Origin: Devosia indica
Lineage (GTDB): Bacteria; Pseudomonadota; Alphaproteobacteria; Rhizobiales; Devosiaceae
Assembly (NCBI RefSeq): GCF_003056405.1
Contig: NZ_PYVZ01000020.1
Location: 31,272 to 95,271 of the forward strand
Direction of reading: 5' to 3'
Length of the DNA: 64,000 nt
Each line of letters opens with the position of its first letter. Within the stretch, counting starts at the first letter, position 1. This document shows positions 1 to 7,805 of this stretch, in pieces. The notes below the pieces were generated by a model that was given only the letters and a program-made list of their open reading frames with translations, was not told the DNA's origin and did no database searches. The position numbers and the translations under genes are program-made.

Positions 1-1
1 C

Positions 2-508
2 CGGCGGCATCGCATGGAGGCGAACACGGACGCCCTGACCGGCGTGCTCAATCGGCGTGCCTTGTTCCGGCGCTTCAGTGAAGACGCACCGGCAACCGGG
101 CTGGCCGTCATCATGTTCGATCTCGATCACTTCAAGCAGATCAACGACCATCTCGGCCACGCCCATGGTGATATGGTGCTCATGCGCTTTGCCGATATCC
201 TGCGCGATGAATTGCGCCATAGCGACATCATCGCCCGCCTCGGCGGCGAAGAATTCTGCGCCATCCTGCCCGGCCGCGACCGCGATTCTGCCGGCCAGGT
301 GGCCGAGAGGATCAGGCGGGCCTTCGACGATCTGGCTTTGCCGATTGGCAGTGAAAAGAAAACCGCCACTGTCAGCGCGGGTCTGGCGACCGCTGGCAAG
401 GACGAAACCTTCTCCTCGGTCCTCAGCCGCGCCGACGCCGCGCTCTACAAGGCCAAGCAGGCCGGCCGCAACCAGGTGCACATCGCCCCGTTCCGCCTGG
501 TGGCCTGA
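2..508 (+). CDS. diguanylate cyclase, GGDEF domain (5' end outside window)
   Basis: This is the C-terminal end of a GGDEF protein, which makes cyclic di-GMP from two GTP. The reading frame is open to the left edge, and the first visible ATG (position 14) lies just before the usual GGDEF opening (DALTGVLNRRALF). That ATG is therefore probably internal, and the sensor or membrane part lies off the window. Visible motifs are DLDHFKQINDHLGH (metal and substrate binding) and an intact active-site RLGGEEF, so the domain should be catalytic. The RxxD inhibitory site four residues ahead of GGEEF is not clearly present. The protein ends with a short tail after the conserved DAALYKAKQAGRN. It converges on the YqeY-like gene with 6 bp between the stops. 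What the full protein senses cannot be judged from here. Confidence 0.88.
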   Translation, partial: RRHRMEANTDALTGVLNRRALFRRFSEDAPATGLAVIMFDLDHFKQINDHLGHAHGDMVLMRFADILRDELRHSDIIARLGGEEFCAILPGRDRDSAGQVAERIRRAFDDLALPIGSEKKTATVSAGLATAGKDETFSSVLSRADAALYKAKQAGRNQVHIAPFRLVA

Positions 509-514
509 TCCGGG

Positions 515-967
515 TCAGGCGCTCAGCGCTGCCCGCACCAAGCCACTCGCCTTGCCGAAATCGATACGTCCCGGATAGTCCGCCTTGAGCTGGGCAATGA
601 CCTTGCCCATGTCCTTGGGGCCCTCGGCGCCGGTCGCCGCAATGGCAGCGGTGATGGCGGCGGCAACGTCCTCGTCGCTCAGAGCCTTGGGCAGGAACTC
701 GTTGAGAATGTCGATCTCTTCCTTTTCCACCGTGGCCAGATCGCTGCGCCCGGCCTGCGCATAAATGGCAAAGCTCTCTTCGCGCTGCTTCACCATTTTC
801 TGGATCATGGCCAGAATCTCGTCATTGGTGGCCGGGCCCTTGCCCTCGCCGCGATTGGCAATATCGCGGTCCTTGATCGCCGAATTGATCGAACGCAATG
901 TCGCTGTGCGCCGCTGATCCCGGGCCTTGAGCGCCAGTTTGAGCCCTTCGCTGATGTCTTCGCGCAT
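515..967 (-). CDS. GatB/YqeY domain-containing protein
   Basis: A 150-residue YqeY-type protein, homologous to the C-terminal tRNA-binding region of GatB of the Asp/Glu-tRNA amidotransferase. Its function as a stand-alone protein is not settled; members have been linked to tRNA amidation. The start is the ATG at 967 (MREDISEGLKLALKARD), because the longer frame upstream encodes no family sequence. Hallmarks are the N-terminal helix with RTATLRSINSAIKDRDI, the central MVKQREESFAIYAQAGR, and the C-terminal GPKDMGKVIAQLKADYPG. It is divergent from carA, a neighbourhood common in alphaproteobacteria. The 968-1158 gap should contain both promoters, but I could not settle on convincing boxes. Confidence 0.9.
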   Translation of the reverse strand: MREDISEGLKLALKARDQRRTATLRSINSAIKDRDIANRGEGKGPATNDEILAMIQKMVKQREESFAIYAQAGRSDLATVEKEEIDILNEFLPKALSDEDVAAAITAAIAATGAEGPKDMGKVIAQLKADYPGRIDFGKASGLVRAALSA

Positions 968-1158
968 GTGTCGTCTGGCTCCTTGCCATGCAATTTGTCG
1001 CTCCCATATAGGCAACAAACGCAGCCTTCGCCACTTGCGCTGTCTGCCATGGCCTTCTAAGAGGAGGCCTCAACCGACATCATTGCCGCGGCTGTGGGCA
1101 GGCCTCCCCGCCACCACTCATGCCGCGCGCCCCGATAAACCGAGCTTGGAGATCCAAA

Positions 1159-2370
1159 GTGACCGGCTGGCAGCAGACCCCCGCGACCGCAGTTCTGATT
1201 CTGGCAGACGGCACCCGCTTGGAAGGTTTCGGCCTCGGCGCTGTCGGCCATGCGGCCGGTGAAGTGTGTTTCAACACCGCCATGACCGGTTATCAGGAGG
1301 TCCTCACCGACCCATCCTATGCCGGCCAGATCATCACCTTCACCTTCCCCCATATCGGCAATGTCGGCACCAATGACGAAGATATCGAGACGGTGAACAT
1401 GGCCGCTCTTTCGGGCGTGCGCGGCGTCGTGCTCAAGGCGGACATCACCAACCCGTCCAACTACCGCGCTGCCGAAAAGCTCGACGCCTGGCTCAAGAAG
1501 CGCAACATTATCGGCATCGCCGGTATCGACACCCGCGCCCTGACTGCCCTGATCCGCGAAAAGGGCATGCCCAATGGCGTCATTGCCCATGAGCCGACCG
1601 GCCAGTTCGACGAAGGCTCGATTGCCGCCGAACTCAAGGCCTTCCCCGGTCTCGAAGGTCTCGACCTCGCCAAGGAAGTCACCACCGCCCAGACCTATCA
1701 CTGGGACCAGACCGGCTGGCAGTGGAATGTCGGCTACGGCACGCTTGAAAATCCCGAATTCCGCGTCGTGGCCATCGATTACGGCGCCAAGCGCAACATC
1801 CTGCGCTGTCTCGCCGATCAGGGTGCCAAGGTCACCGTCGTGCCTGCCACCGCAAGCGCGGCCGACATTCTTGCCCACAATCCCGATGCGGTCTTCCTCT
1901 CCAATGGCCCCGGCGATCCGGCCGAGACCGGCAAATATGCCGTCCCCACCATCCAGAAGCTGATGGAAACCGGCAAGCCCATGTTCGGCATCTGCCTTGG
2001 CCACCAGCTCATGGGTCTGGCCCTGGGCGGCAAGACCTCCAAGATGCATCAGGGCCATCATGGCGCCAATCACCCGGTCAAGGACCTGACCACCGGCAAG
2101 GTCGAGATCACCTCGATGAACCACGGTTTCGCCGTGGATGCCGACAGCCTGCCCGCCGGCGTCACCCAGACCCATGTTTCCCTGTTCGACGGCTCCAATG
2201 CGGGCCTGGCCGTGGATGGCAAGCCGATCTTCTCGGTGCAGTACCACCCCGAAGCCAGCCCCGGCCCCAAGGACAGCCACTATCTGTTTACGCGCTTCCT
2301 CAACCAGGTCCGCAAGCAGAAGGGCCTGCCCGAAAAGGCGGAATATGTTGCGCCGGGCGCTGCGGCCTGA
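1159..2370 (+). CDS. carA: carbamoyl-phosphate synthase small subunit
   Basis: The glutaminase subunit of carbamoyl-phosphate synthetase. It releases ammonia from glutamine and channels it to CarB for arginine and pyrimidine synthesis. I prefer the GTG at 1159 over the ATG at 1120: a GGAG lies 7 bp ahead of the GTG, the ATG has no ribosome site, and 403 residues is the normal CarA length. The N-terminal CarA domain includes CFNTAMTGYQEV and DPSYAGQI. The C-terminal class-I glutamine amidotransferase has FGICLGHQLMG with its nucleophilic Cys near residue 279, and QYHPEASPGP supplying the His and Glu. The partner carB is 28 kb downstream on the same strand, so the two are not one operon. azlCD follow after 42 bp. 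Confidence 0.96.
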   Translation: MTGWQQTPATAVLILADGTRLEGFGLGAVGHAAGEVCFNTAMTGYQEVLTDPSYAGQIITFTFPHIGNVGTNDEDIETVNMAALSGVRGVVLKADITNPSNYRAAEKLDAWLKKRNIIGIAGIDTRALTALIREKGMPNGVIAHEPTGQFDEGSIAAELKAFPGLEGLDLAKEVTTAQTYHWDQTGWQWNVGYGTLENPEFRVVAIDYGAKRNILRCLADQGAKVTVVPATASAADILAHNPDAVFLSNGPGDPAETGKYAVPTIQKLMETGKPMFGICLGHQLMGLALGGKTSKMHQGHHGANHPVKDLTTGKVEITSMNHGFAVDADSLPAGVTQTHVSLFDGSNAGLAVDGKPIFSVQYHPEASPGPKDSHYLFTRFLNQVRKQKGLPEKAEYVAPGAAA

Positions 2371-2412
2371 TCCACTCGAGGTCTCTCCACGAGTCTGTCC
2401 CGCAGCACGTCC

Positions 2413-3129
2413 ATGAACAAAGATATTGTTGAAGGCCTCAAGGGCGGCGCCATCATCGCGCTGTCCGCCTCCCCCTTTGCGGTCCTGTTCGGCGCCGTCG
2501 CGGTCGACAATGGCCTGACCGTTCTCGATGCGGCCCTGATGAGCGCCACCATCTATGCCGGTGCCAGCCAGCTTGTCGGCATCGAGCTGTTCGGCCAGCA
2601 CGTCGCCCCCTGGCTCATCGTGCTCTCCATCTTCGCCGTCAATTTCCGGCATATTCTCTATTCGGCAGCTATCGCCCGGCATATCCGCGGCTATAGCTTC
2701 CTGCAGAAGGCCATTGCCTTCTTCTTCCTCATCGACCCGCAATTTGCCGAAGCAATCCGCCGCGCCGAACAGGGCAGAGCGCTGACCTTTACCTGGTATA
2801 TGGCCTTCGCCCTGGTCATCTATTTCCCCTGGCTGTTCTTTTCGACACTCGGCGCCTGGTTCGGCTCCATGCTGGGCGATCCCAGGGTCTGGGCCATCGA
2901 TGTGCTGCTGCCCGTCTATTTTCTGGGGCTGGTCCTGGGTTTTCGACGCAAGCCTGGGTTCTATCCGGTCGTCGCGGCCAGCATGGCTGGCTCGGTCGCC
3001 GGCTATTACCTTGTCGGCTCGCCCTGGCATGTGAGCATCGGCGCCATTTGCGGCGTCCTGGTTGCTGCCCTCCTGCCCCTGCCAGCCCAGCCGGTCGCAA
3101 CACAAGTCAGCGAAGAGGCCACCTCCTGA
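2413..3129 (+). CDS. azlC: AzlC family branched-chain amino acid exporter, large subunit
   Basis: A 238-residue multi-pass inner-membrane protein of the AzlC family, which together with AzlD exports branched-chain amino acids or their analogues. Family features are the N-terminal G-I/L-KGGAIIALSASPFAVLFG, the YAGASQLVGIELF motif and the RHILYSAAIARH loop. About six to seven hydrophobic helices can be read. The stop codon overlaps the azlD start (TGATG), so the two subunits are probably translationally coupled. The actual substrate in this organism cannot be told from sequence. Confidence 0.9.
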   Translation: MNKDIVEGLKGGAIIALSASPFAVLFGAVAVDNGLTVLDAALMSATIYAGASQLVGIELFGQHVAPWLIVLSIFAVNFRHILYSAAIARHIRGYSFLQKAIAFFFLIDPQFAEAIRRAEQGRALTFTWYMAFALVIYFPWLFFSTLGAWFGSMLGDPRVWAIDVLLPVYFLGLVLGFRRKPGFYPVVAASMAGSVAGYYLVGSPWHVSIGAICGVLVAALLPLPAQPVATQVSEEATS

Positions 3130-3434
3130 TGGACGATCTCTCCACGCTCTGGCTGATCCTGGCCGCCGCGCTCGCCACCTACGCAACCCGCGTCGGCGGC
3201 TATGTGCTCATCACCCGCATGCGCACCCTGCCGCCCCGGCTCGAACAGGCGCTCAATGCCGTCCCGGCGGCCGTGCTGACCACCCTCTGGGCACCGGCCT
3301 TCTTCACCAATGGCTGGGATGTGCGCCTGGCCCTGATTGCTGCGGCGCTGGTCAGCCTGCGCTATCCTGGACTCATCATGCTCGCCGCCGGCTGGGCCGC
3401 CGCCATGCTGGCGCGCCACGCCTTCGGGCTCTGA
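3129..3434 (+). CDS. azlD: AzlD family branched-chain amino acid exporter, small subunit
   Basis: A 101-residue membrane protein that forms the small subunit of the AzlCD exporter. I start it at the ATG at 3129, whose A is shared with the azlC stop; the longer frame upstream lies inside azlC. Three to four hydrophobic helices can be read. The family motif ATYATRVGGYVLITR is near the N-terminus and LPPRLEQALNAVPAAVLTTL in the middle. It converges on the metallopeptidase gene with only 9 bp between them, so any terminator must lie within coding sequence. Confidence 0.9.
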   Translation: MDDLSTLWLILAAALATYATRVGGYVLITRMRTLPPRLEQALNAVPAAVLTTLWAPAFFTNGWDVRLALIAAALVSLRYPGLIMLAAGWAAAMLARHAFGL

Positions 3435-3443
3435 TCCGACCGG

Positions 3444-4361
3444 CTACACATTCCCCGAGAACGTGTCGCAATCCCCCGGATTGCCGGACTGATAGCCCCG
3501 CGCAAACCACTCCTGCCGCTGCGCCGACGTGCCGTGGTTGAAGGTCTTGGGCACGGCAAATCCCTGCATGCGCTTTTGCAGCGTATCATCGCCGATCTGG
3601 TTGGCCGCGTTCAGCGCTTCCTCGATATCACCGCTATCGAGCAGGTTTTCCTGCCCGGCGTAATTGGCCCAGACGCCAGCATAGCAGTCAGCCTGCAATT
3701 CCACCCGCACTGACCAGGCATTGGACTCCTCCTGGCTCATCGACTGCCGTGCCCGGTTGAGTTCGGGCAATACCCCGGTCAGGTTCTGGATGTGGTGTCC
3801 CACTTCATGGGCCAGCACATAGGCCTGGGCGAAATCGCCCGGCGCCCCGAACTGGCGGTGCAACTGGTCATAGAAGGAAAGGTCGATATAGACCTTGCTG
3901 TCCCCCGGACAGTAGAACGGCCCAACCGAGCTGTCCGCCGCCCCGCAGGCTGTATTGACCGCGTCAGTAAACAGCACCACGACCGGCTCGGGATAGTCTT
4001 CCCCGATGGCCGCGAACTGTTCATTCCACAAATCCTCGGTTTCCTTGACCACCACGCCGACGAAGTCGGCCAGCTCGTCCTGTCCCTCCGCCGGAAGCTG
4101 CCGCGACGTCGCACTGGACGCCGGCCCCATGCTCGACCCGCCGGTCAGCATGTCGAGCGGATTCTGACCCGTGGCAAACCAGATGATCCCCAGCACCACC
4201 ACGATCCCGATCAGCCCCGAAATCCCGCCACGCGACCCACGCCCCGTGGGAATGCGAATGCCCCCGCTGCGCCCCAAGCCGCCCAGCCCACCAAGGCCGC
4301 CGCTGCGCTGTCCGCGCCGATCCTCGATATTGGAGCTGCGCTCCCGACCCCGCCACTTCAT
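3444..4361 (-). CDS. YpfJ-type neutral zinc metallopeptidase
   Basis: A 305-residue membrane-anchored protein of the YpfJ family. The N-terminus is Arg/Gly-rich (MKWRGRERSSNIEDRRG). It is followed by one transmembrane helix near residues 50-65 and an external domain carrying the zincin motif HEVGHHIQNLTG. Cys residues in the DAVNTACGAA and GPFYCPGDSKVYID segments match the family pattern. The biological substrate of the family is unknown. The gene converges with azlD and is separated from the uxuB-like gene by a 240-bp repeat-containing gap. Confidence 0.88.
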   Translation of the reverse strand: MKWRGRERSSNIEDRRGQRSGGLGGLGGLGRSGGIRIPTGRGSRGGISGLIGIVVVLGIIWFATGQNPLDMLTGGSSMGPASSATSRQLPAEGQDELADFVGVVVKETEDLWNEQFAAIGEDYPEPVVVLFTDAVNTACGAADSSVGPFYCPGDSKVYIDLSFYDQLHRQFGAPGDFAQAYVLAHEVGHHIQNLTGVLPELNRARQSMSQEESNAWSVRVELQADCYAGVWANYAGQENLLDSGDIEEALNAANQIGDDTLQKRMQGFAVPKTFNHGTSAQRQEWFARGYQSGNPGDCDTFSGNV

Positions 4362-4454
4362 CGCCCGACGCCTTTCAAGATTTTGATGACGCTAGCAGTA
4401 AGCATCGCACGGGGGAACCGGTTCCACGCAGGCGGCTTGAATGAACGCAGAGCC

Positions 4455-4600
4455 TCACCGCCCCCTACCAGGGGCTTCGATCCGTCCCGTAGGGGCGTGT
4501 GCGCCGGTGGCGCACTCGGAGGTGAGAAGGCCATGAGCGCTATGCGCGAATGGCTAACGGCGGCGCTTGGCCCAAAGGGCCATAGCAAAGCTAGGAGGGG
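4455..4600 (+). repeat. dispersed intergenic repeat, copy A
   Basis: The gap 4362-4601 contains no gene. It holds a mosaic repeat: a CCCCTACCAGGGG-like palindrome, then a 7-bp inverted repeat GTGCGCC/GGCGCAC (4499-4515), then a 30-bp block at 4524-4553. That block recurs with one difference at 7198-7227. The tail 'GGCCCAAAGGGCC...AGCTAGG' (4568-4596) belongs to the same family as tails seen near 28.96, 33.68 and 42.64 kb. Such modules probably act as extragenic palindromes; no protein is encoded. Confidence 0.7.
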
Positions 4601-4601
4601 G

Positions 4602-6074
4602 TCACCCCGCCACCTTCTTCACTGTCGTCCGCGCACCCTCGTCGAACAGGCTTTCCAGATGCCCCACGACCACAGCGCGGAAATCCGCATGCCCCGCCAG
4701 GTCGGCCCCGAACACTTCTCTGAGCCCCACCAGCCCATCGAACAGTGCCTCAGCGTCATCCCCCGCATCGGCCGCAATCGCATGCATCTTGAGCGCCAGT
4801 GGATCGCGCACATCGATCTCGCTGCCATCCTCGGCGACGCCGGTGACGTAACGCATCCATGCCGCCACCCCGAGCGCCAGCCGCTCGAAACCCCGCCCGG
4901 CCTTCAGGCGGTCGCGGATCGTGCCCAGCAGGCGCTGCGGCAGTTTCTGGCTGCCATCCATGGCGATCTGCCAGGTCCGGTGCTTCAGCGCCGGATTGCG
5001 GAACCGCTCCAGCAACTGGTCGCGATAGGCGCCCAGATCGACGCCCGGCATATCCAGCGTCGGCATCGCCTCCTCGGTCATCAACCCGTGGATCAGCTTC
5101 ACATAGGCCGGATCGCCCATCACCTCGGCAATGTATTCATAGCCGCCCAGATAGCCCGCATAGGCCATGGTCGAATGAGAACCATTGAGCATCCTGAGCT
5201 TCATCAACTCGAACGGCTCCACATCCTCGACCAATTGCGCCCCGACGGTCTCAAAGGCCGGTCGGCCCGAGGGAAAATGATCCTCGATCACCCATTGGGT
5301 GAACGGCTCGGTCATGATCGGCCAGGCATCCTTCGCCCCGATCAATCCGGCAACTTCGTCCCGGTCCGCGTCGGTCGTTGAAGGCACGATGCGGTCCACC
5401 ATGGTCGAGGGGAAGGCAACAGATTTCACCCATTCGCCCAGTTCGGCATCGCGCAGCGCCGCAAATGCCGTCACGATCCGCTTGGCCGTTTCGCCATTGC
5501 TCGGCAGATTATCGCAACTCATCACCGTGAAGGGGGCCACACCCGACGCCTTGCGCCGCGCCAGTGCCTCCACCAGCATGCCCGGCGCCGATTTCGGCGC
5601 GGTCGGGTTGCTGAGGTCATGCACGATGTCGGCATGCTTCTGGTCCAGCTCCCCGGTTGCCGGGTCATGGCAATAGCCCTTTTCCGTCACCGTCAGCGAC
5701 ACGATGCGGATCGATGGGTCAGCCATCAGCGTCAGCAATTCCTCGCGTTGTGTGTTCGCGTCCATCACCGAAAGGATCGAACCGATCACGCGCGGATGCG
5801 TGCCCTTGGCATCGCGCACGGCAATCGTATAGAGCCCGTCTTGCGGCTCCAGCGCCTCCTTGGTGTCCGGCCGCCTCAGGCTCGCGCCGACAATGCCCCA
5901 GCTCGGATCCTTGCCCAGCAGATCGTCGACATAGACCGCCATATGCGCCCGGTGAAACGCACCAATCCCCAGATGCACGATCCCTGGCGTCACCTTGGCG
6001 CGGTCATAGCCGGGCACGTTTATCCCCTTGGCGAGTGTGGCAAGGCTGGCTGAACTGAGGCGCGGGCTGGACAC
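4602..6074 (-). CDS. mannitol dehydrogenase family oxidoreductase, probably fructuronate reductase (UxuB-like)
   Basis: A 490-residue NAD-dependent polyol/hexonate dehydrogenase of the mannitol dehydrogenase family. The GTG at 6074 is chosen because GAGGAG lies at good spacing and the length fits the family; the frame upstream is not conserved. Motifs are GIVHLGIGAFHRAHMAVY (N-terminal nucleotide-binding region), SLTVTEKGYCHDPATGELD, TVMSCDNLPSNG (C-D-N active region) and RMLNGSHSTMAYAG. The family includes mannitol 2-dehydrogenase, arabinitol dehydrogenase and D-mannonate oxidoreductase. The divergent neighbour is a KdgK-type kinase, which favours the hexuronate route (fructuronate to mannonate, later phosphorylation of 2-keto-3-deoxygluconate). 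No mannonate dehydratase is in the window, so the assignment is tentative. Confidence 0.8.
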   Translation of the reverse strand: MSSPRLSSASLATLAKGINVPGYDRAKVTPGIVHLGIGAFHRAHMAVYVDDLLGKDPSWGIVGASLRRPDTKEALEPQDGLYTIAVRDAKGTHPRVIGSILSVMDANTQREELLTLMADPSIRIVSLTVTEKGYCHDPATGELDQKHADIVHDLSNPTAPKSAPGMLVEALARRKASGVAPFTVMSCDNLPSNGETAKRIVTAFAALRDAELGEWVKSVAFPSTMVDRIVPSTTDADRDEVAGLIGAKDAWPIMTEPFTQWVIEDHFPSGRPAFETVGAQLVEDVEPFELMKLRMLNGSHSTMAYAGYLGGYEYIAEVMGDPAYVKLIHGLMTEEAMPTLDMPGVDLGAYRDQLLERFRNPALKHRTWQIAMDGSQKLPQRLLGTIRDRLKAGRGFERLALGVAAWMRYVTGVAEDGSEIDVRDPLALKMHAIAADAGDDAEALFDGLVGLREVFGADLAGHADFRAVVVGHLESLFDEGARTTVKKVAG

Positions 6075-6098
6075 GGAAAATCTCCTCGAGGCATGCGG

Positions 6099-6117
6099 CT
6101 TCCATCTTGTATGGAAG
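6099..6117. promoter_or_regulatory. inverted-repeat operator candidate between uxuB-like and kdgK
   Basis: The 133-bp divergent gap contains CTTCCAT-n5-ATGGAAG, a perfect 7-bp dyad. Its centre reads CTTGTATGG, reminiscent of GntR-family sites. Placed between two genes of one sugar-acid pathway it could control both. No regulator gene is adjacent, so the binder is unknown. Confidence 0.45.
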
Positions 6118-6207
6118 TTTTGAGCAGGATAGAGCCTCTTTAGTTGGAACCCCTTGCCGGAGCAAGCCCGCACCGGCATAACCCGCTTGAAGTTCAGGAG
6201 GACATTC

Positions 6208-7116
6208 GTGACCAGGCGCATCGTCTCAATCGGGGAATGCATGATCGAGATGAGCGGCGGCGAAGACCGCACCTATCGCCTCGGCTATGCCGGCGACACG
6301 CTCAACACCGCCTGGTACCTGCGCGCCCTGCTCGATAAGAACTGGTCGGTGGACTATGTCACCGCATTGGGCCAGGACCGCTACTCGGCCGACATCCGCG
6401 CCTTCCTCGACGACAACGGCATCGGCACCGGCCACATCCAGACCATTCATGATCGCCGTCCTGGCCTCTACATGATCCACCAGGAAAAGGGCGACCGCCA
6501 CTTCACCTATTGGCGCGACACCTCCGCTGCCAAGCTTCTGGCCGACGACAAGTCTGCGCTTGCTAATGCCGTGGAAGGCGCCGAATTGGTCTATTTCTCC
6601 GGCATTACCCTGGCCATTCTCGCCCCCCGCGCCCGCGGCCGCCTCCTCGGCGCCATCGTCAAGGCCCGCGACAATGGCGCAAAGATCGCCTTCGACACCA
6701 ACCTGCGCCCCGCCCTCTGGTCCTCCCCCCGCGTCATGGCCGGCGTCCTCACCGCCGCCGCCAGCCTCTGCGATATCGTCCTGCCCACCCATACCGACGA
6801 GGCCCCGCTCTTTGGCGACAAGACCATCGACGACACCGCTGACCGTTATCTCGAACTCGGCGTCGAGGAGGTCGTGGTCAAGGACGGCAGCAGGGAAGCC
6901 CTCATCGCCACCGCCCATGAGCGTGTCCGCATCGCTCCGCCCGCCAACTCCAATGTCGTTGACGCCACCGGCGCCGGCGACAGCTTCAACGGCGCCTATC
7001 TCTCGGCCCGCCTCACCGGCAAGAGCTTGCGCGAAGCCGCCGAGGCGGCCCACGGCACCGCCGGCATCGTCATCGGCCACAAGGGCGCGCTGGTGGATCC
7101 GAAACTGGTTCAGTAA
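6208..7116 (+). CDS. kdgK: PfkB-family sugar kinase, probably 2-dehydro-3-deoxygluconokinase
   Basis: A 302-residue ribokinase-family enzyme, expected to phosphorylate 2-keto-3-deoxygluconate to KDPG in the hexuronate/Entner-Doudoroff branch. The start is the GTG at 6208, preceded by AGGAGG at about 6 bp; the longer ATG frame at 6154 has no family similarity. KdgK-like features are IGECMIEM, YAGDTLNTAWYLR, the GLYMIHQEKGDRHFTYWR segment and the C-terminal PfkB signature DATGAGDSFNGAYL with the catalytic Asp. It is divergent from the uxuB-like gene with a dyad in between. The combination is the main reason to call the dehydrogenase a fructuronate reductase. Confidence 0.85.
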   Translation: MTRRIVSIGECMIEMSGGEDRTYRLGYAGDTLNTAWYLRALLDKNWSVDYVTALGQDRYSADIRAFLDDNGIGTGHIQTIHDRRPGLYMIHQEKGDRHFTYWRDTSAAKLLADDKSALANAVEGAELVYFSGITLAILAPRARGRLLGAIVKARDNGAKIAFDTNLRPALWSSPRVMAGVLTAAASLCDIVLPTHTDEAPLFGDKTIDDTADRYLELGVEEVVVKDGSREALIATAHERVRIAPPANSNVVDATGAGDSFNGAYLSARLTGKSLREAAEAAHGTAGIVIGHKGALVDPKLVQ

Positions 7117-7124
7117 GGCACTGA

Positions 7125-7300
7125 TCTTCCTCCCCCGCGGGCGGGGCTTCGAAACCGTCCCGTTAGGGCAAATCGCTCCAGTGGAGCGATTTGAGACGAG
7201 AAGGCCATGAGCGCTACGCGCGAATGGCATGAGCGCAACTGGCTCGATGGACCCTCCCCTCCTCCGGTGGGAGGCTGGATGGGGCTATCCCCATCAAAAT
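7125..7300 (+). repeat. dispersed intergenic repeat, copy B
   Basis: After kdgK a 690-bp gap carries no gene. Its first part is a second copy of the repeat seen at 4455-4600. It contains a perfect 11-bp inverted repeat (7170-7180 with 7182-7192, AAATCGCTCCA/TGGAGCGATTT) at the place where copy A has GTGCGCC/GGCGCAC. It then has the 30-bp block at 7198-7227 and a CCCTCCCCTCC/GGTGGGAGG palindrome. The stem sequence differs between copies while pairing is kept. 7300-7590 holds nothing I recognise. Confidence 0.7.
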
Positions 7301-7599
7301 ACGTTCCAATCCAAAAGTAATCCCCGCCCCAAAATCCTCCCCCATACTCTTCCCATCTCTCCCGCGATGGGCGGACTGCAGCGAACAGTTGCGGGAGGAG
7401 CCGGTGAGACTGGATTCGCTCCAGGGCTCGCCTGCTAGTCGGGCCACCTTGCGACGAGCGATCAATAGGGGCCACGAACAGCAGTAGAAACCCGGCGTTC
7501 CGAGTCGGCGACGTCTCTATTATTTAGTTTTACTGAGACGCACGCGCCTCGGGACACGTCCATTTCAGAACCGGAGGTCGAACAGGCCGACCGGCATTC

Positions 7600-7632
7600 C
7601 GTCACGTCCACTGTAATCAAACTGTCATAAAT
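7600..7632 (+). promoter_or_regulatory. Pho box (PhoB binding site)
   Basis: Two 11-bp units, CTGTAATCAAA (7611-7621) and CTGTCATAAAT (7622-7632), match the PhoB box consensus (CTGTCAT repeated every 11 bp). A weaker unit, CGTCACGTCCA, precedes them at 7600-7610. The site is about 175 bp ahead of cpdB. PhoB boxes replace the -35 region; I could not fix the -10 hexamer, though AT-rich sequence follows at 7641-7656. The 7660-7805 leader can form hairpins (7713-7728; 7739-7755). Confidence 0.75.
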
Positions 7633-7805
7633 TGACCAACCGGTAAAAACTTCATAGCGTCTCTATCCAGCCGTCATGCGCGCGTCATTTGCGCAGGGCA
7701 TGAGCGGTCTGCTCCCCGTGGACGGGGAAGCGCCACAAGCCGGTCGAAAACCGGCAGCCCGGGAGCACGCCCCCGGCAGAGCGGCACTTCATTGGAGACG
7801 ATCAA

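Noticed and set aside
1057..3186. 709-residue open frame antisense to carA and azlC
   Set aside because: Composition is typical of an antisense shadow in high-GC DNA (Gly/Asp/Ala-rich, no domain), and carA and azlC are certain on the other strand.
7300..7590. Possible gene or RNA in the kdgK-cpdB gap
   Set aside because: Short frames only, no ribosome site, no hairpin-T-run, no similarity recognised.
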